Shown here: one piece after another, positions 1 to 9,885 of the stretch | Position numbering within the stretch: the first letter of the stretch is position 1 | Layout of the letters: each line of letters opens with the position of its first letter | NCBI GenBank assembly: GCA_021325365.1 | Contig: JAJPHF010000150.1 | Location: 1 to 64,000 of the forward strand | DNA: 64,000 nt | DNA from: Pseudomonadota bacterium | GTDB lineage: Bacteria; Chloroflexota; UBA6077; JAJPHF01 | Direction of reading: 5' to 3' | Translations under genes and position numbers: made by a program | The notes under the pieces: generated by a model | The model's database searches: none | The model's input: only the letters and a program-made list of their open reading frames with translations | Told to the model about the DNA's origin: nothing

Positions 1-143
1 AACTTCGCCACGTCGGCGCGGCCCAGCGAGTACATCACCACGAAGAACACCATCAGCAGCGTGATCAGGTCCGCGTACGTCAGCAGCCAGCGCTCGGCGT
101 TCTCGTGGCCGCCCTCGTGGGGCTTCTTCCGCCGCCCGGCCAC
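1..143 (-). CDS. motB: Flagellar motor stator protein MotB (N-terminal part, cut by window edge)
   Basis: Only the first 47 codons are in the window. They start at a GTG preceded by GGGAGG, which lies in the end of motA. After a basic N-terminus comes ERWLLTYADLITLLMVFFVV, the single transmembrane helix of MotB with the proton-carrying Asp in TYADL. MotB pairs with MotA to form the peptidoglycan-anchored stator of the flagellar motor; its OmpA-like domain lies outside the window. The start is 7 nt from the motA stop, so the two are surely one transcript. Confidence 0.93.
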   Translation of the reverse strand, partial: MAGRRKKPHEGGHENAERWLLTYADLITLLMVFFVVMYSLGRADVAK

Positions 144-149
144 GGTGCG

Positions 150-968
150 CTAGCCTCCCGCCGGCGCGGCCGCGCGCTCGCCCGCCCGCTCGCCGGCGCC
201 GCTGGCCTTCGCCGCCGCGCCGCGCTGGCTCGGCGCCAGCTGCGCCTCCAGCTTCTGCCGCACCACCCGCGGGTTGTCGCCCGCCTGCACGCTGAGGATC
301 CCCTCCACCGCCAGCTCGCGGACCCAGGTCTCCTCGGCGCTCTTGTTCTTCAGCTTGTTGCCCAGCGGCAGCCACAGCACGTTCGCCGACGCCACCCCGT
401 ACAGCGTGGCGATGAACGCCGTGGCGATCGAGTGGCCCAGCTCGTCCGGGTTGTCCAGGTGGCCGAGCACGTTCACCAGGCCCATCACCGTGCCGATGAT
501 GCCCATCGTCGGCGCGAACCCCCCCATCGCCTCCAGCAAGCCGCTGCCCCGCTTGTGGCGCTGCTCAGTCGCCGCGATCTCCGCCTCCAGCACCTCGCGC
601 ACCAGCGACGGGTCGGCGCCATCGACGACCATCATCACCCCCTTCTTGATGAAGGGGTCCAGCCCATCGGTCTCCTGCTCCAGCGCCAGCAAGCCCTCTC
701 GCCGCGCCTTGTCGGCCAGCTTCACGAACACCTCGACCGTATCCGCCGGGTTCGGCACCTTGTCGAAGAACGCCTGGGGCAAGAACTTCGGCATGCCCAT
801 GACGGCGTCGAACGGAAACGACATCATCGAGACGCCGATCGTGCCGCCGAACACGAGCACCGCCGCCGGCACGTTCACCAGCGCCGCGGGCGAGCCGCCC
901 TCCAGAATGACCGACAGCAAGAGGGCGACGATGGCCAGCGCCAGCCCCGGCGCGGTTGCCTTGTCCAT
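150..968 (-). CDS. motA: Flagellar motor stator protein MotA
   Basis: A 272-residue protein with the four hydrophobic helices of MotA/ExbB proteins: two near the N-terminus and two around residues 145-200, where GGFAPTMGIIGTVMGLV is the conserved TM3 region. It forms the inner-membrane ion channel of the flagellar stator with MotB. The start codon follows GGGAGCGGAG at good distance. The Ala/Gly-rich tail after about residue 245 is a poorly conserved extension. It lies between flbD and motB, the usual order in Firmicutes-like and Chloroflexota flagellar clusters. Confidence 0.95.
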   Translation of the reverse strand: MDKATAPGLALAIVALLLSVILEGGSPAALVNVPAAVLVFGGTIGVSMMSFPFDAVMGMPKFLPQAFFDKVPNPADTVEVFVKLADKARREGLLALEQETDGLDPFIKKGVMMVVDGADPSLVREVLEAEIAATEQRHKRGSGLLEAMGGFAPTMGIIGTVMGLVNVLGHLDNPDELGHSIATAFIATLYGVASANVLWLPLGNKLKNKSAEETWVRELAVEGILSVQAGDNPRVVRQKLEAQLAPSQRGAAAKASGAGERAGERAAAPAGG

Positions 969-988
969 GGCTGCTCCGCTCCCTACCC

Positions 989-1207
989 TTACGCCGGCGG
1001 GTCGGGCATCCCGTGGACGGGGAGCGCCGCGTACGCGCGCCGCCGGTAGGCGATCACGCGGGCGACGACCTCGTCGAGCGGCTCGCGGACGATGAACTTC
1101 GCGCCATCAGTCAGCGAGAGCACCGTGTCCGGCGTCGTTTCGATCAGCTGGATCAGCTCGGCGTTCACCACGAACTCCGTGCCGTCCAGCCGTGACACTC
1201 TAATCAT
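989..1207 (-). CDS. flbD: FlbD family flagellar protein
   Basis: A 72-residue protein beginning MIRVSRLDGTEFVVNAELI. It matches the short FlbD family found in flagellar operons of Firmicutes and related phyla; this is not the Caulobacter sigma54 activator of the same name. Function is unclear: a small soluble protein linked to flagellar assembly. The start has a good GGAGG site. The stop is 20 nt before motA, so flbD-motA-motB form one operon reading out of the window to the left. Confidence 0.85.
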   Translation of the reverse strand: MIRVSRLDGTEFVVNAELIQLIETTPDTVLSLTDGAKFIVREPLDEVVARVIAYRRRAYAALPVHGMPDPPA

Positions 1208-1441
1208 CGGCGCCCTCCCTGCGAGCCGCTAGCCCGTCTCACGCAGCCAGTGTACGGCCGGCCGCCCGCGCTTCGATAGGACGAACCGCCCGCCCCGCCC
1301 TGCCCGAACGTCCCGCCGTCCTCCCGGCCCGAGTACCCTTCTCCCAGCCCCCCGCCCGCCGCCCAGTCGCCGGGCGGGGACTCGTGCCCCATCGCCTTGT
1401 GGGCTCCTCCTCGGTTCCATGCGATTGTGACGTTCGCGCGC

Positions 1442-1471
1442 TTGTGACGGATCGTTCACGTTCGCTAAACT
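1442..1471 (+). promoter_or_regulatory. Candidate sigma-70 promoter for the MarR gene
   Basis: TTGTGA (1442-1447) and TAAACT (1466-1471) are separated by 18 nt and lie about 50 nt before the GTG of the MarR gene. The area (1421-1495) is less GC-rich than its surroundings. No clear palindromic MarR operator is evident. The rest of the 1208-1521 gap holds no gene I can support. Confidence 0.45.
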
Positions 1472-1521
1472 GTGCAGGTCGTTTAAGTGATGGGCGTGGC
1501 CGCTACCAGACTGGAGGCGCC

Positions 1522-1986
1522 GTGACGCCGAGCGAGCCCGAGCCGGTCGGGGCCGCGTTCGCGCGGCTCATGCGGGCGCTGTGCCCGCTGCTCACCGAGT
1601 CGTGGGTGGAGACCGAGCTGACGATGGCGCAGCTCAAGGCGCTGGCGCTGCTCCACGCCCGGGGCCGCGCCAGCGGGCGCGAGGTCGCACAGGCCATGAG
1701 CATCGGTCCGTCGGCCGTCTCGCAGCTCGTGGACCGGCTCGTCGGCGAGGGCTACGTCCGCCGGGAGGAGGACCCGCACGACCGCCGCGTCACCTGGCTC
1801 GTGCCCACGCCGCGCGGCCGCGCCGCCGTCGAGCAGCTCGTCGTGGCCCGCCGCGAGCGCTTCGCCGCGGTCGTCGCCGCCCTCGATACGGCGCCGCTCA
1901 GCCGCGCTCAGGTGGCCGCGGCGCTGGAGGCGCTGGCCGCCGCCGCCGAGCGCACGGCCGAGCCGCTGCCCGCGGCCGCCGTCTGA
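1522..1986 (+). CDS. MarR family transcriptional regulator
   Basis: A 154-residue winged-helix protein. The start is the GTG at 1522, preceded by GGAGGCGCC; the longer upstream frame lacks conserved sequence. The DNA-binding core is typical: recognition region SIGPSAVSQLVDRLVGEGYV (about residues 56-75), then the wing motif REEDPHDRRVTWLVPT, which carries the DxRxxxxxLT-like signature. MarR proteins usually repress an adjacent exporter, and a DHA2 drug exporter follows 189 nt downstream on the same strand, so it probably regulates that gene. The ligand is unknown. Confidence 0.9.
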   Translation: MTPSEPEPVGAAFARLMRALCPLLTESWVETELTMAQLKALALLHARGRASGREVAQAMSIGPSAVSQLVDRLVGEGYVRREEDPHDRRVTWLVPTPRGRAAVEQLVVARRERFAAVVAALDTAPLSRAQVAAALEALAAAAERTAEPLPAAAV

Positions 1987-2175
1987 CCCGCCGCGCGTAG
2001 ACCCGCCCGGCCGCTGTGGGGGCGCCGCTGGCAGCGCCCTGCCGGCCGCCGCGGGGCCGGTATGAGGACGCTGCGTGCCGGGTCGTGCTCGGACCCGACC
2101 CCGCCGGTCCACGGGCGCCGCGTGCCGCGCCCGCCTGTTGCCCAGTCCCGCAGCCCGAAAGGAGCCCTGGAGCGC

Positions 2176-3861
<1,686 letters not shown>

Positions 3862-4003
3862 TTCGGCGAGTTCGCCGGCACGACTAGGCGGGGTTGCAGC
3901 CGCGCCACAGCCTGCGCCTCGGCCCGAACAGCCGTGCTACAATGGCCGCGCGGCGGTGGGCAGCCTCCGAGCGCGTCACGCGCCGCGACCGGGAGCGCCC
4001 GCC

Positions 4004-5839
4004 ATGCCGATCCGCGTCCTGCCGCTGACCGTCGCCGCCCGCATCGCCGCCGGCGAGGTGGTCGAGCGCCCCGCCTCCGTCGCCAAGGAGCTGCTGGAGA
4101 ACGCTCTCGACGCCGGCGCGCGCAGCGTCAGCGTGGAGGTCGCGGGCGGCGGCGTCGAGCTGCTGCGCGTGGCCGACGACGGCGCGGGCGTGCCCGCCGC
4201 CGAGGTGCCCCTCGCCTTCGCGCGGCACGCCACCAGCAAGCTCGCCGACCTCGCCGACCTCGACCGCCTGACCACCCTCGGCTTCCGCGGCGAGGCGCTG
4301 CCCAGCATCGCCGCCGTCGCCGAGGTGAGCTTCCTCACCCGCCCGGCCGACGCGCCCGCCGCCACGCTGCTGCGCCTGGCCTACGGCGCGGTCGTCGAGC
4401 AGCGCGCCGCGGCGCGCGCGCCCGGCACCACGATCACGGTGGAGCGCCTCTTCGGCCAGCTGCCCGCCCGCCGCAAGTTCCTGAAGGCGCGCAGCACCGA
4501 GGCCGGCCACGTCGCCCACGTCGTCACCCAGCTCGCCCTCGGCCGGCCCGACGTGCGCTTCGACCTGCGCGTGGATGGCCGCCCCGTCCTCAGCACTCCC
4601 GGCCGCGGCGACGCCCGCGAGGCCCTCGCCGCCGTCTACGGCCCCGCCGCCGCCCGCGCCATGCTCGCGCTACCGGAGCCTCCCCAGACCGGAGGAGTCA
4701 ACGATGCGCTCAGCACTCAGCACTCAGCACTCGGCGCTCAGCCCCCAGCACTCGTCCGCGGCTACGTCAGCCCGCCGGCCCTGCACCGCGGCACGCGCGG
4801 CGGGCTGACGCTGTTCGTGAACGGCCGTGTGGTCTACAGCCGCACGCTGCTCTACGCCGTCGAGGAGGCGTACCACACGCTACTGCCGGTCGGGCGCCAC
4901 CCGCTGGCGCTCCTCTGGATCGACGTGCCGCCCGACGAGGTGGACGTGAACGTCCATCCCACCAAGCAAGAGGTGCGCTTCCTGCGCGAGCGCGCGGTGT
5001 TCGCCGCGCTCCAGCGGGCCGTGCGCGCCGTCGTCGCCGAGGCCGCCGGCGTGCCGCTGCTCGCCGGCGCCGGTCGCGCCGCCCCCGCCCCGCCGCTGGC
5101 CCCTGCCGCCCACGGCCCCCTCGCCGTCCCCGCCGCGCCCGACGACGCTCAGCCCCGCGGCCTCTGGGACGCCGCCGACCTCGCCGCGACTGACTCACTC
5201 AGCACTCCGCACGCAGCACTCAGCACCTCGCCGCGCCTGGCGCAGCTGCGGGTGCTGGGGCAGGTCGCGATGACCTACATCACGGCGGAGGGCGACGCCG
5301 GCCTCTACCTGGTGGACCAGCACGCGGCCCACGAGCGGGTGCTACTGGAGCAGCTGCGCCGAAACGCCGCCCGCCGCGACCGCATCCAGTACCTGTTGGA
5401 GCCGCAGAGCGTGGAGCTGAGCCCCGCCCAGGCCGAGGCGCTGCGCGACCGCGGCGCCGACCTGGGCGAGCTGGGCTTCGTCGTCGAGGACTTCGGCCCG
5501 CGCACGCTGCTGCTGCGCGCCATCCCGGCCGCCCTCAAGCCGACGACCATCGCCCGCGTGCTGCAGGAGACGTTCGAGGCGCTCGCCGCCGAGGCCACCG
5601 AGCGCGGCGCGGCCCACGCCGCCGACGACCCCGACGCCGCCGACTGGCGCGAGCGCCTGTCCCTGCTGCTGGCCTGCAAGACCGCCGTGAAGGCCGGCCA
5701 GCTCCTCTCGCACGAGGAGATGCGCGCGCTGCTCGAACAGCTCGACGAGGCCGAGCTAGGCCGCACCTGCGCGCACGGCCGCCCCACCGCCGTGCTCCTC
5801 ACCCACGGCCAGCTCGAACGTGAGTTCGGCCGCCGCTGA
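4004..5839 (+). CDS. mutL: DNA mismatch repair protein MutL
   Basis: A 611-residue MutL. The GHKL ATPase part has AAGEVVERP, the Mg-binding helix KELLENALDAGA (residues 28-39), the DDGAGV loop and GFRGEAL. The C-terminal domain has the endonuclease motif DQHAAHERVLLE (residues 438-449), ACKTAVKAG and CAHGRP, so this is the nicking type of MutL found in bacteria without MutH. The ATG at 4004 begins the conserved MPIRVLPLTVA. A TACAAT -10-like box lies at 3938-3943. Two heptamer-repeat tracts are translated as linker sequence (about residues 235-250 and 397-408). mutS is not in the window. Confidence 0.96.
   Translation: MPIRVLPLTVAARIAAGEVVERPASVAKELLENALDAGARSVSVEVAGGGVELLRVADDGAGVPAAEVPLAFARHATSKLADLADLDRLTTLGFRGEALPSIAAVAEVSFLTRPADAPAATLLRLAYGAVVEQRAAARAPGTTITVERLFGQLPARRKFLKARSTEAGHVAHVVTQLALGRPDVRFDLRVDGRPVLSTPGRGDAREALAAVYGPAAARAMLALPEPPQTGGVNDALSTQHSALGAQPPALVRGYVSPPALHRGTRGGLTLFVNGRVVYSRTLLYAVEEAYHTLLPVGRHPLALLWIDVPPDEVDVNVHPTKQEVRFLRERAVFAALQRAVRAVVAEAAGVPLLAGAGRAAPAPPLAPAAHGPLAVPAAPDDAQPRGLWDAADLAATDSLSTPHAALSTSPRLAQLRVLGQVAMTYITAEGDAGLYLVDQHAAHERVLLEQLRRNAARRDRIQYLLEPQSVELSPAQAEALRDRGADLGELGFVVEDFGPRTLLLRAIPAALKPTTIARVLQETFEALAAEATERGAAHAADDPDAADWRERLSLLLACKTAVKAGQLLSHEEMRALLEQLDEAELGRTCAHGRPTAVLLTHGQLEREFGRR
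4707..4755 (+). repeat. CAGCACT heptamer array inside mutL
   Basis: Tandem, partly degenerate copies of CAGCACT (also readable as ACTCAGC) run through the ATPase-to-linker region of mutL and translate as ALSTQHSALGAQ. The same heptamer recurs at 5192, 16201, 17605 and 40559. It falls in a region that is poorly conserved among MutL proteins, consistent with an inserted repeat tolerated in a surface loop. Confidence 0.85.
5192..5227 (+). repeat. Second CAGCACT heptamer array inside mutL
   Basis: ACTCACTCAGCACTCCGCAC followed by more ACTCAGCAC units, translated as DSLSTPHAALSTS. It sits in the disordered linker between the ATPase and the C-terminal dimerisation domain of MutL, so it is expected to be harmless. 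Confidence 0.8.
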
Positions 5840-6388
5840 TCAGGACCAGAGGTCGTCGAGGGGAATCTCCAGGCCGGGGAACAGCGCCGGGCGGAAGAGG
5901 CTGCCCGGGCCGTGGCGACCGACCAGCTCGTAACCCTCCGCGCCCAGCCGGTACGCTTCGAGCGCGGGCGCGTCCAGGTCCACCAGCCAGTAGTGCGGGA
6001 CGCCAGACGCCGCGTAGCGGCGCATCTTGATGCCGCGGTCGCGCGCCTCGGTGCTCGGGGAGAGCACCTCGACCACCAGGTCGGGCGGGCCCTCGACGCC
6101 CCGCTCGCTAATCAGGTGCAGCCGCTCGCGCGAGAGGAACAGCAGGTCCGGCTCGACGCCCGAGCCGCCCTCTAGCACAACGCCGGTAGGCGCCGTCACC
6201 ACCTCGCCCAGCCCGCGCGTGAAGACGGAGTGGGCGATTGGCGCATTGAGCCGATTGAGCGCGCGCTGATGGCGCCAGGCGGGTGCCGTTGTCACGTACA
6301 GCTCCCCGTCGATAACCTCGTAGACGTTGCCGTCCTCCGGCGCGTCCCAGATGTCCTCGGCCTTGAAGCGGACGCCGTGCGCTACCAT
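5840..6388 (-). CDS. Uma2 family (DUF820) putative endonuclease
   Basis: A 182-residue protein of the Uma2 family, a PD-(D/E)XK nuclease fold. Recognisable parts are YEVIDGELYV near residue 24, VEPDLLFLS (the acidic metal-binding region), and PPDLVVEVLSPST followed by KMRRYAASGVPHYWLVD. The family is hugely amplified in Cyanobacteria and Chloroflexota and its biological role is unknown. The start has AGGAGGGCACGACG upstream, and a TATAAT box (complement of 6409-6414) lies further up. It is convergent with mutL; the two stops are back to back. Confidence 0.88.
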   Translation of the reverse strand: MVAHGVRFKAEDIWDAPEDGNVYEVIDGELYVTTAPAWRHQRALNRLNAPIAHSVFTRGLGEVVTAPTGVVLEGGSGVEPDLLFLSRERLHLISERGVEGPPDLVVEVLSPSTEARDRGIKMRRYAASGVPHYWLVDLDAPALEAYRLGAEGYELVGRHGPGSLFRPALFPGLEIPLDDLWS

Positions 6389-6450
6389 CGTCGTGCCCTC
6401 CTGCCGCCATTATAGGTGCGCCACGCCCGCGGAGAGAGCATGGGGCCGCG

Positions 6451-8793
6451 CTACGAGCCATTCACCTGGTACAGCGTGAGGACCGGCGCGTCCTGTGGGG
6501 AGCGGATCTGCTGCAAGGCGCCGTCGGGGTACCATGCGCGGACCTGCTGTAGCTCGCCCGTGCGCTCGGGCAGGAAGGCGAACACCGTGGGGCCGTTGAG
6601 GGCCAGCGGCGGGGCGCCCGCAGGCAGGGATTGCTCCACGTCGATGCCGTTCGCGCCCGGCGCGATGAACGGCACGGTCGCGAAGCTGCGGTAGTAGATG
6701 CGGGGCGCCCCGAACAGGTACACCGTCGTGCCCGGCCCCAGGCCGCGCAGGTAGTATGCTAGCTCCGTGGCCACCAGCCCGTTTTCGGTGCCGTAGTAGG
6801 CGATCGGATCGGGGTTGTGGAACACCGTCTGGAAGTTCCACACGCCAAGCCCGAGCAGCACCGCGGCGAGCGCCGTGTTCGTCACGGCGGGCGGCAGGTC
6901 GCCCAGCCAGGCCGCCAGCCGCAGCGGGCCGCACAGGCCGAGCGCCGTAATCACCGCCATCACCGACGTGACGATCACGAACCGCTGGGGCTGGCCCGGA
7001 TCGTCGCTCAGCCCGAGCACGAGCGCGATGCTCCAGTAGGCCGCCGCCAGCCCGAAATACCGCCGCCGCCACGCGCCCAGCGTGACCACCATCAGGCCGA
7101 TCGCCGGCAGGAGCGCCAGCGGCACGGCGACCGTCGGCGTGATGCCCATGTACCAGCCGCTCGGCACCGCTGTGATCGGCAGCAGCACGGCGTGCGCGAC
7201 GTGCTGCGCCACCAGGGCCACGGCGCCCTGGCCCGTCGTCTGCTGCTCGTGCGCCAGCCAGCCGCTGCGGAAGATGCTCACCTGCTCGACGCGCGCCGTG
7301 TACTCTGTCGGGAAGTCGGCGTAGTGCGCCAGCAGCGGCAGGTACACCAGCAGCGCGCCTAGCACGGCCCAGCCAGCCGTCGGCGCCAGATGGCGCCAGT
7401 CCGCGCGGCGCGGCAGGCACGGCGCCAGGCGCTCGGCGTCCCACAGCGCCGCGTACAACAGATAGGCGACGCCCACGAGCGGCAGCACCCGCGCGGCGAC
7501 GGCCGAGGCGTACTCGCCGAGTCCGATCGCCAGGCCCGCGGCCAGCGCGTCCAGCGGCCGCCGTTCCACCAGCGCGCGGTCGAGGAAGTACAGCGCGGCG
7601 ACGATCAGCAGTGAGTCGGCGATCGGCACGGTCGCCAGGCGGCTGTACAGCACGGCGTAGTGGAACACCGCCAGCAGCACGGCCGCCGTGAGCGCCACCG
7701 TCCGGTCGAACAGCCGCCGCGCCAGCAGGTAGGTGACCAGTACGGCCAGCGCCCCGACGACCGCGCTCAGCAGCCGCACGCCGCCCACCGTCTCGCCGCC
7801 GACCGCCATCGCCGCGGCCTGCAAGAAGAAATACAGCGTCGGCAGCGCGAACCAGCCGGTGCCGAACGGATTGCGCAGCCCGCCCCGCACCACGTCCAGC
7901 GCGGCCAGCGCCTGCGAGCCCTCGTCGCCGCCGAAGACGTAGGGGACGTGGTTGATCCAGACGGCGCGCAGCAGCAGCGCCCCCAGCGTCACGCCGCCGA
8001 GCAGCAGCCAGTCGGTGCGCGGCAGCGCCCGCAGCCCGGCCGCCCACCGCCGCGGTGCGGGCAGCGGCCAGGGCGCGGCGGCCACGGCCGCGGCGGCGAT
8101 GGCCGCCAGCCAGGTGGCGACGACCGGCCCGTAGTCCGCGCTCGTCGCCCGGCCGCGCATCTGCACCCATACCAGCACGCCCAATAGCAGCGCCGCCCGC
8201 AGCCACCGTTCGCGTGGGGTGGCGCCCAGTAGCCACCACACGTCGGGGACGGATGCCGCCTTTGCCGCGGCGCGCGGCACGCGCGCCGCGGCCACAAGGC
8301 GCGTAGCCGCCGGGTCCGCGGCCGCGGCCGCCCCTCCTGCATCCGACAGGGTCGGGCCGTCACTCAGGATAGCCGCGGTTGGCGGCGCGGGATCGCCCGC
8401 CGCGCCGCCAACCCGCTCTGGCGCTAGCGAATCGGCTAACTCGGGCGCTTCCTGCGCGGTCCGCGCTTCGACGGCGGGTGCCTGATCCCCGCTCAGCGGC
8501 GCGACCGGCGGGCGGCGCAGCGGCGGCGGGCGCCGGGGTTGGGTGAGCAGGCGCAGGGTGAGCAACGCCGCCGCGCAGGCGCCCAGCACCGGCACGACCA
8601 GCGGTCGCTGCCCGAGCAGTTGCTGGCCGATCACGGCCACGAGCAGGGCCGCCGCCAGGCCGATCGCCTCGCCGGGCGTCCCGGGGCCCACGCGGCGGGC
8701 CACCTCGCGCAGCGTCGCCGGTCGGGCCGCCGGCTGCTCAATCGTGGAGACAACGGGAACGGTAGGCGGAGCCGCGGCCAGGTCGCCGCGCAT
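6451..8793 (-). CDS. GT39-type (PMT/ArnT-like) membrane glycosyltransferase
   Basis: A 780-residue polytopic protein. The catalytic half starts near residue 265, with a luminal loop acidic motif in VFGGDEGSQALAALDV. It is followed by about ten hydrophobic helices, the layout of lipid-phosphate-sugar-dependent GT39/GT83 enzymes. The N-terminal part is unusual: two predicted helices, then about 110 residues of Pro/Ala-rich low complexity before the first core helix. The start is taken as ATG 8793 because upstream codons overlap the tmRNA terminator. It probably transfers a sugar to an extracytoplasmic acceptor; donor and acceptor cannot be told. Confidence 0.82.
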   Translation of the reverse strand: MRGDLAAAPPTVPVVSTIEQPAARPATLREVARRVGPGTPGEAIGLAAALLVAVIGQQLLGQRPLVVPVLGACAAALLTLRLLTQPRRPPPLRRPPVAPLSGDQAPAVEARTAQEAPELADSLAPERVGGAAGDPAPPTAAILSDGPTLSDAGGAAAAADPAATRLVAAARVPRAAAKAASVPDVWWLLGATPRERWLRAALLLGVLVWVQMRGRATSADYGPVVATWLAAIAAAAVAAAPWPLPAPRRWAAGLRALPRTDWLLLGGVTLGALLLRAVWINHVPYVFGGDEGSQALAALDVVRGGLRNPFGTGWFALPTLYFFLQAAAMAVGGETVGGVRLLSAVVGALAVLVTYLLARRLFDRTVALTAAVLLAVFHYAVLYSRLATVPIADSLLIVAALYFLDRALVERRPLDALAAGLAIGLGEYASAVAARVLPLVGVAYLLYAALWDAERLAPCLPRRADWRHLAPTAGWAVLGALLVYLPLLAHYADFPTEYTARVEQVSIFRSGWLAHEQQTTGQGAVALVAQHVAHAVLLPITAVPSGWYMGITPTVAVPLALLPAIGLMVVTLGAWRRRYFGLAAAYWSIALVLGLSDDPGQPQRFVIVTSVMAVITALGLCGPLRLAAWLGDLPPAVTNTALAAVLLGLGVWNFQTVFHNPDPIAYYGTENGLVATELAYYLRGLGPGTTVYLFGAPRIYYRSFATVPFIAPGANGIDVEQSLPAGAPPLALNGPTVFAFLPERTGELQQVRAWYPDGALQQIRSPQDAPVLTLYQVNGS

Positions 8794-8880
8794 CGTATCG
8801 CCGAGGTTACTCAAGACGCAGCTCGCTCTGCGGCCCCGCGCTCCGGGCGCGGCCGCGTGGTGGATTGTACACACAACAAC

Positions 8881-8908
8881 AGGGCCGGGCGCCAATACGC
8901 CCGGCCCT
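8881..8908 (-). terminator. Rho-independent terminator of the tmRNA gene
   Basis: AGGGCCGGGCG and CGCCCGGCCCT form an 11-bp perfect stem with a 6-nt loop. On the minus strand the stem is followed by GTTGTTGTGTGT, a broken U-rich run. It begins 6 nt after the CCA end of the tmRNA. Confidence 0.85.
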
Positions 8909-8914
8909 GCAGCC

Positions 8915-9269
8915 TGGTGGAGACGGAGGGGAGTCGAACCCCTCGTCCAGAGCGAGTCGGTCGGAAATGTACTACAAGCTTAGTCGACACTTTGGTCTCG
9001 CCCCCGCGCCACCTATCGACGGGTTGCGCGTGAGCCAGCCCGCTAAGTCTTTGGCGCGCCCTAGCCGGCGGTCCGGCGCGCCGCACTCTGACTTAAGTGG
9101 CGCCTGTTACCGGCCCATCAGAGGAGGCCGGGCAGACGCTCGCGGGTGTTAAGCCGCGAGAGCTAGTTCAGGAGTGCCAGTTACTGGCGTGCCACCGGAT
9201 TAGCGAGGGAGATGGCATCCTCGGCTTGCAATTTCGCGACGTTCTCCCCTGTCGAAACCCTGCGTCCCC
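8915..9269 (-). ncRNA. ssrA: Transfer-messenger RNA (tmRNA)
   Basis: The 3' end has a T-arm (GGTTCGACTCC), then CGTCTCCACCA. The 5' end GGGGACG pairs with CGTCTCC over 7 bp (one G-U) to form the tRNA-like acceptor stem. The 5' part contains TTTCGACAGGGG, typical of tmRNA. The tag frame after the resume region reads AKLQAEDAISLANPVARQ and stop (UAA at 9181-9183 on the complement). With SmpB it rescues stalled ribosomes and tags nascent chains for proteolysis. smpB lies just upstream on the same strand. The tag ends in ARQ rather than the common (L/A)AA. Confidence 0.95.
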
Positions 9270-9277
9270 TCAATGTT

Positions 9278-9353
9278 CCCTCACCGCAGCCCTCTCCCAG
9301 AGGAAGAGGGCATTTTGCTCCCGCTGCCCCTGGGAGAGGGCTGGGATGAGGGC
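9278..9353. repeat. Palindromic CCCTCTCCC/GGGAGAGGG element
   Basis: Two imperfect palindromes built from CCCTCTCCCAGAGGAAGAGGG-like and CCCCTGGGAGAGGGCTGGG units fill the space between smpB and the tmRNA. This is one of the dispersed elements that, translated, give PLPLGEG-like peptides. It may terminate smpB transcription. Confidence 0.75.
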
Positions 9354-9812
9354 CTACGCCCGCGTCAGCTCCTTCACCGCCCGGTCGATTTCGCGCGCCG
9401 CCTCCCGCTTCGCGAGCGACTGCCGCTTGTCCCACAGCTTCTTGCCCCGGGCCAGCCCCACCTCGATCTTCACGTAGCCGTGCCGGTCGTACACGCGCAG
9501 CGGCACGAGGGTCATGCCGCCCTCCTGCACCTTCCCGGCCAGATGGGCGATCTGGTCGCGGTGCAGCAGCAGCTTGCGCGGCCGCACGGGCTCGTGGTTG
9601 TACCGGTTGCCCTGCGCGTAGTGCGCGATGTGCGCTCCCACCAGCCACGCCTCGCCGCGCTCGATCCGGACGTACGCCTCGCGCACGCTGATCCGGCCCT
9701 CGCGCACCGACTTCACCTCGGTGCCGCTCAGCACCAGCCCGGCCTCGACCGTCTCGAGGATGTGGTAGTCGTGGAACGCCTTTCGGTTGTTGGCGAATTG
9801 CTTGTCGGACAC
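9354..9812 (-). CDS. smpB: SsrA-binding protein SmpB
   Basis: A 152-residue SmpB of normal length. Family landmarks: NRKAFHDYHILETVEAGLVL, GTEVKSVREGRISVREAYV, the RPRKLLLH segment, and a basic tail DKRQSLAKREAAREI that enters the ribosomal decoding centre. It binds tmRNA for trans-translation. The start is GTG at 9812. There is no Shine-Dalgarno sequence; a TATAAT box ends 5 nt upstream, so the transcript may be leaderless. The partner RNA is encoded immediately downstream. Confidence 0.95.
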   Translation of the reverse strand: MSDKQFANNRKAFHDYHILETVEAGLVLSGTEVKSVREGRISVREAYVRIERGEAWLVGAHIAHYAQGNRYNHEPVRPRKLLLHRDQIAHLAGKVQEGGMTLVPLRVYDRHGYVKIEVGLARGKKLWDKRQSLAKREAAREIDRAVKELTRA

Positions 9813-9817
9813 TTGGA

Positions 9818-9823
9818 ATTATA
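9818..9823 (-). promoter_or_regulatory. TATAAT -10 box of smpB
   Basis: A perfect TATAAT on the complement ends 5 nt before the GTG of smpB. Transcription would start at or within a base or two of the start codon, implying leaderless mRNA. The -35 region (TGCCGG at 17 nt spacing) is poor. Confidence 0.6.
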
Positions 9824-9885
9824 CTCGATGGCGAGCAATCCCGGCAGACGGCCGGCCCCGCCGCGCGCCGCGCTTCCCGCGCGCG

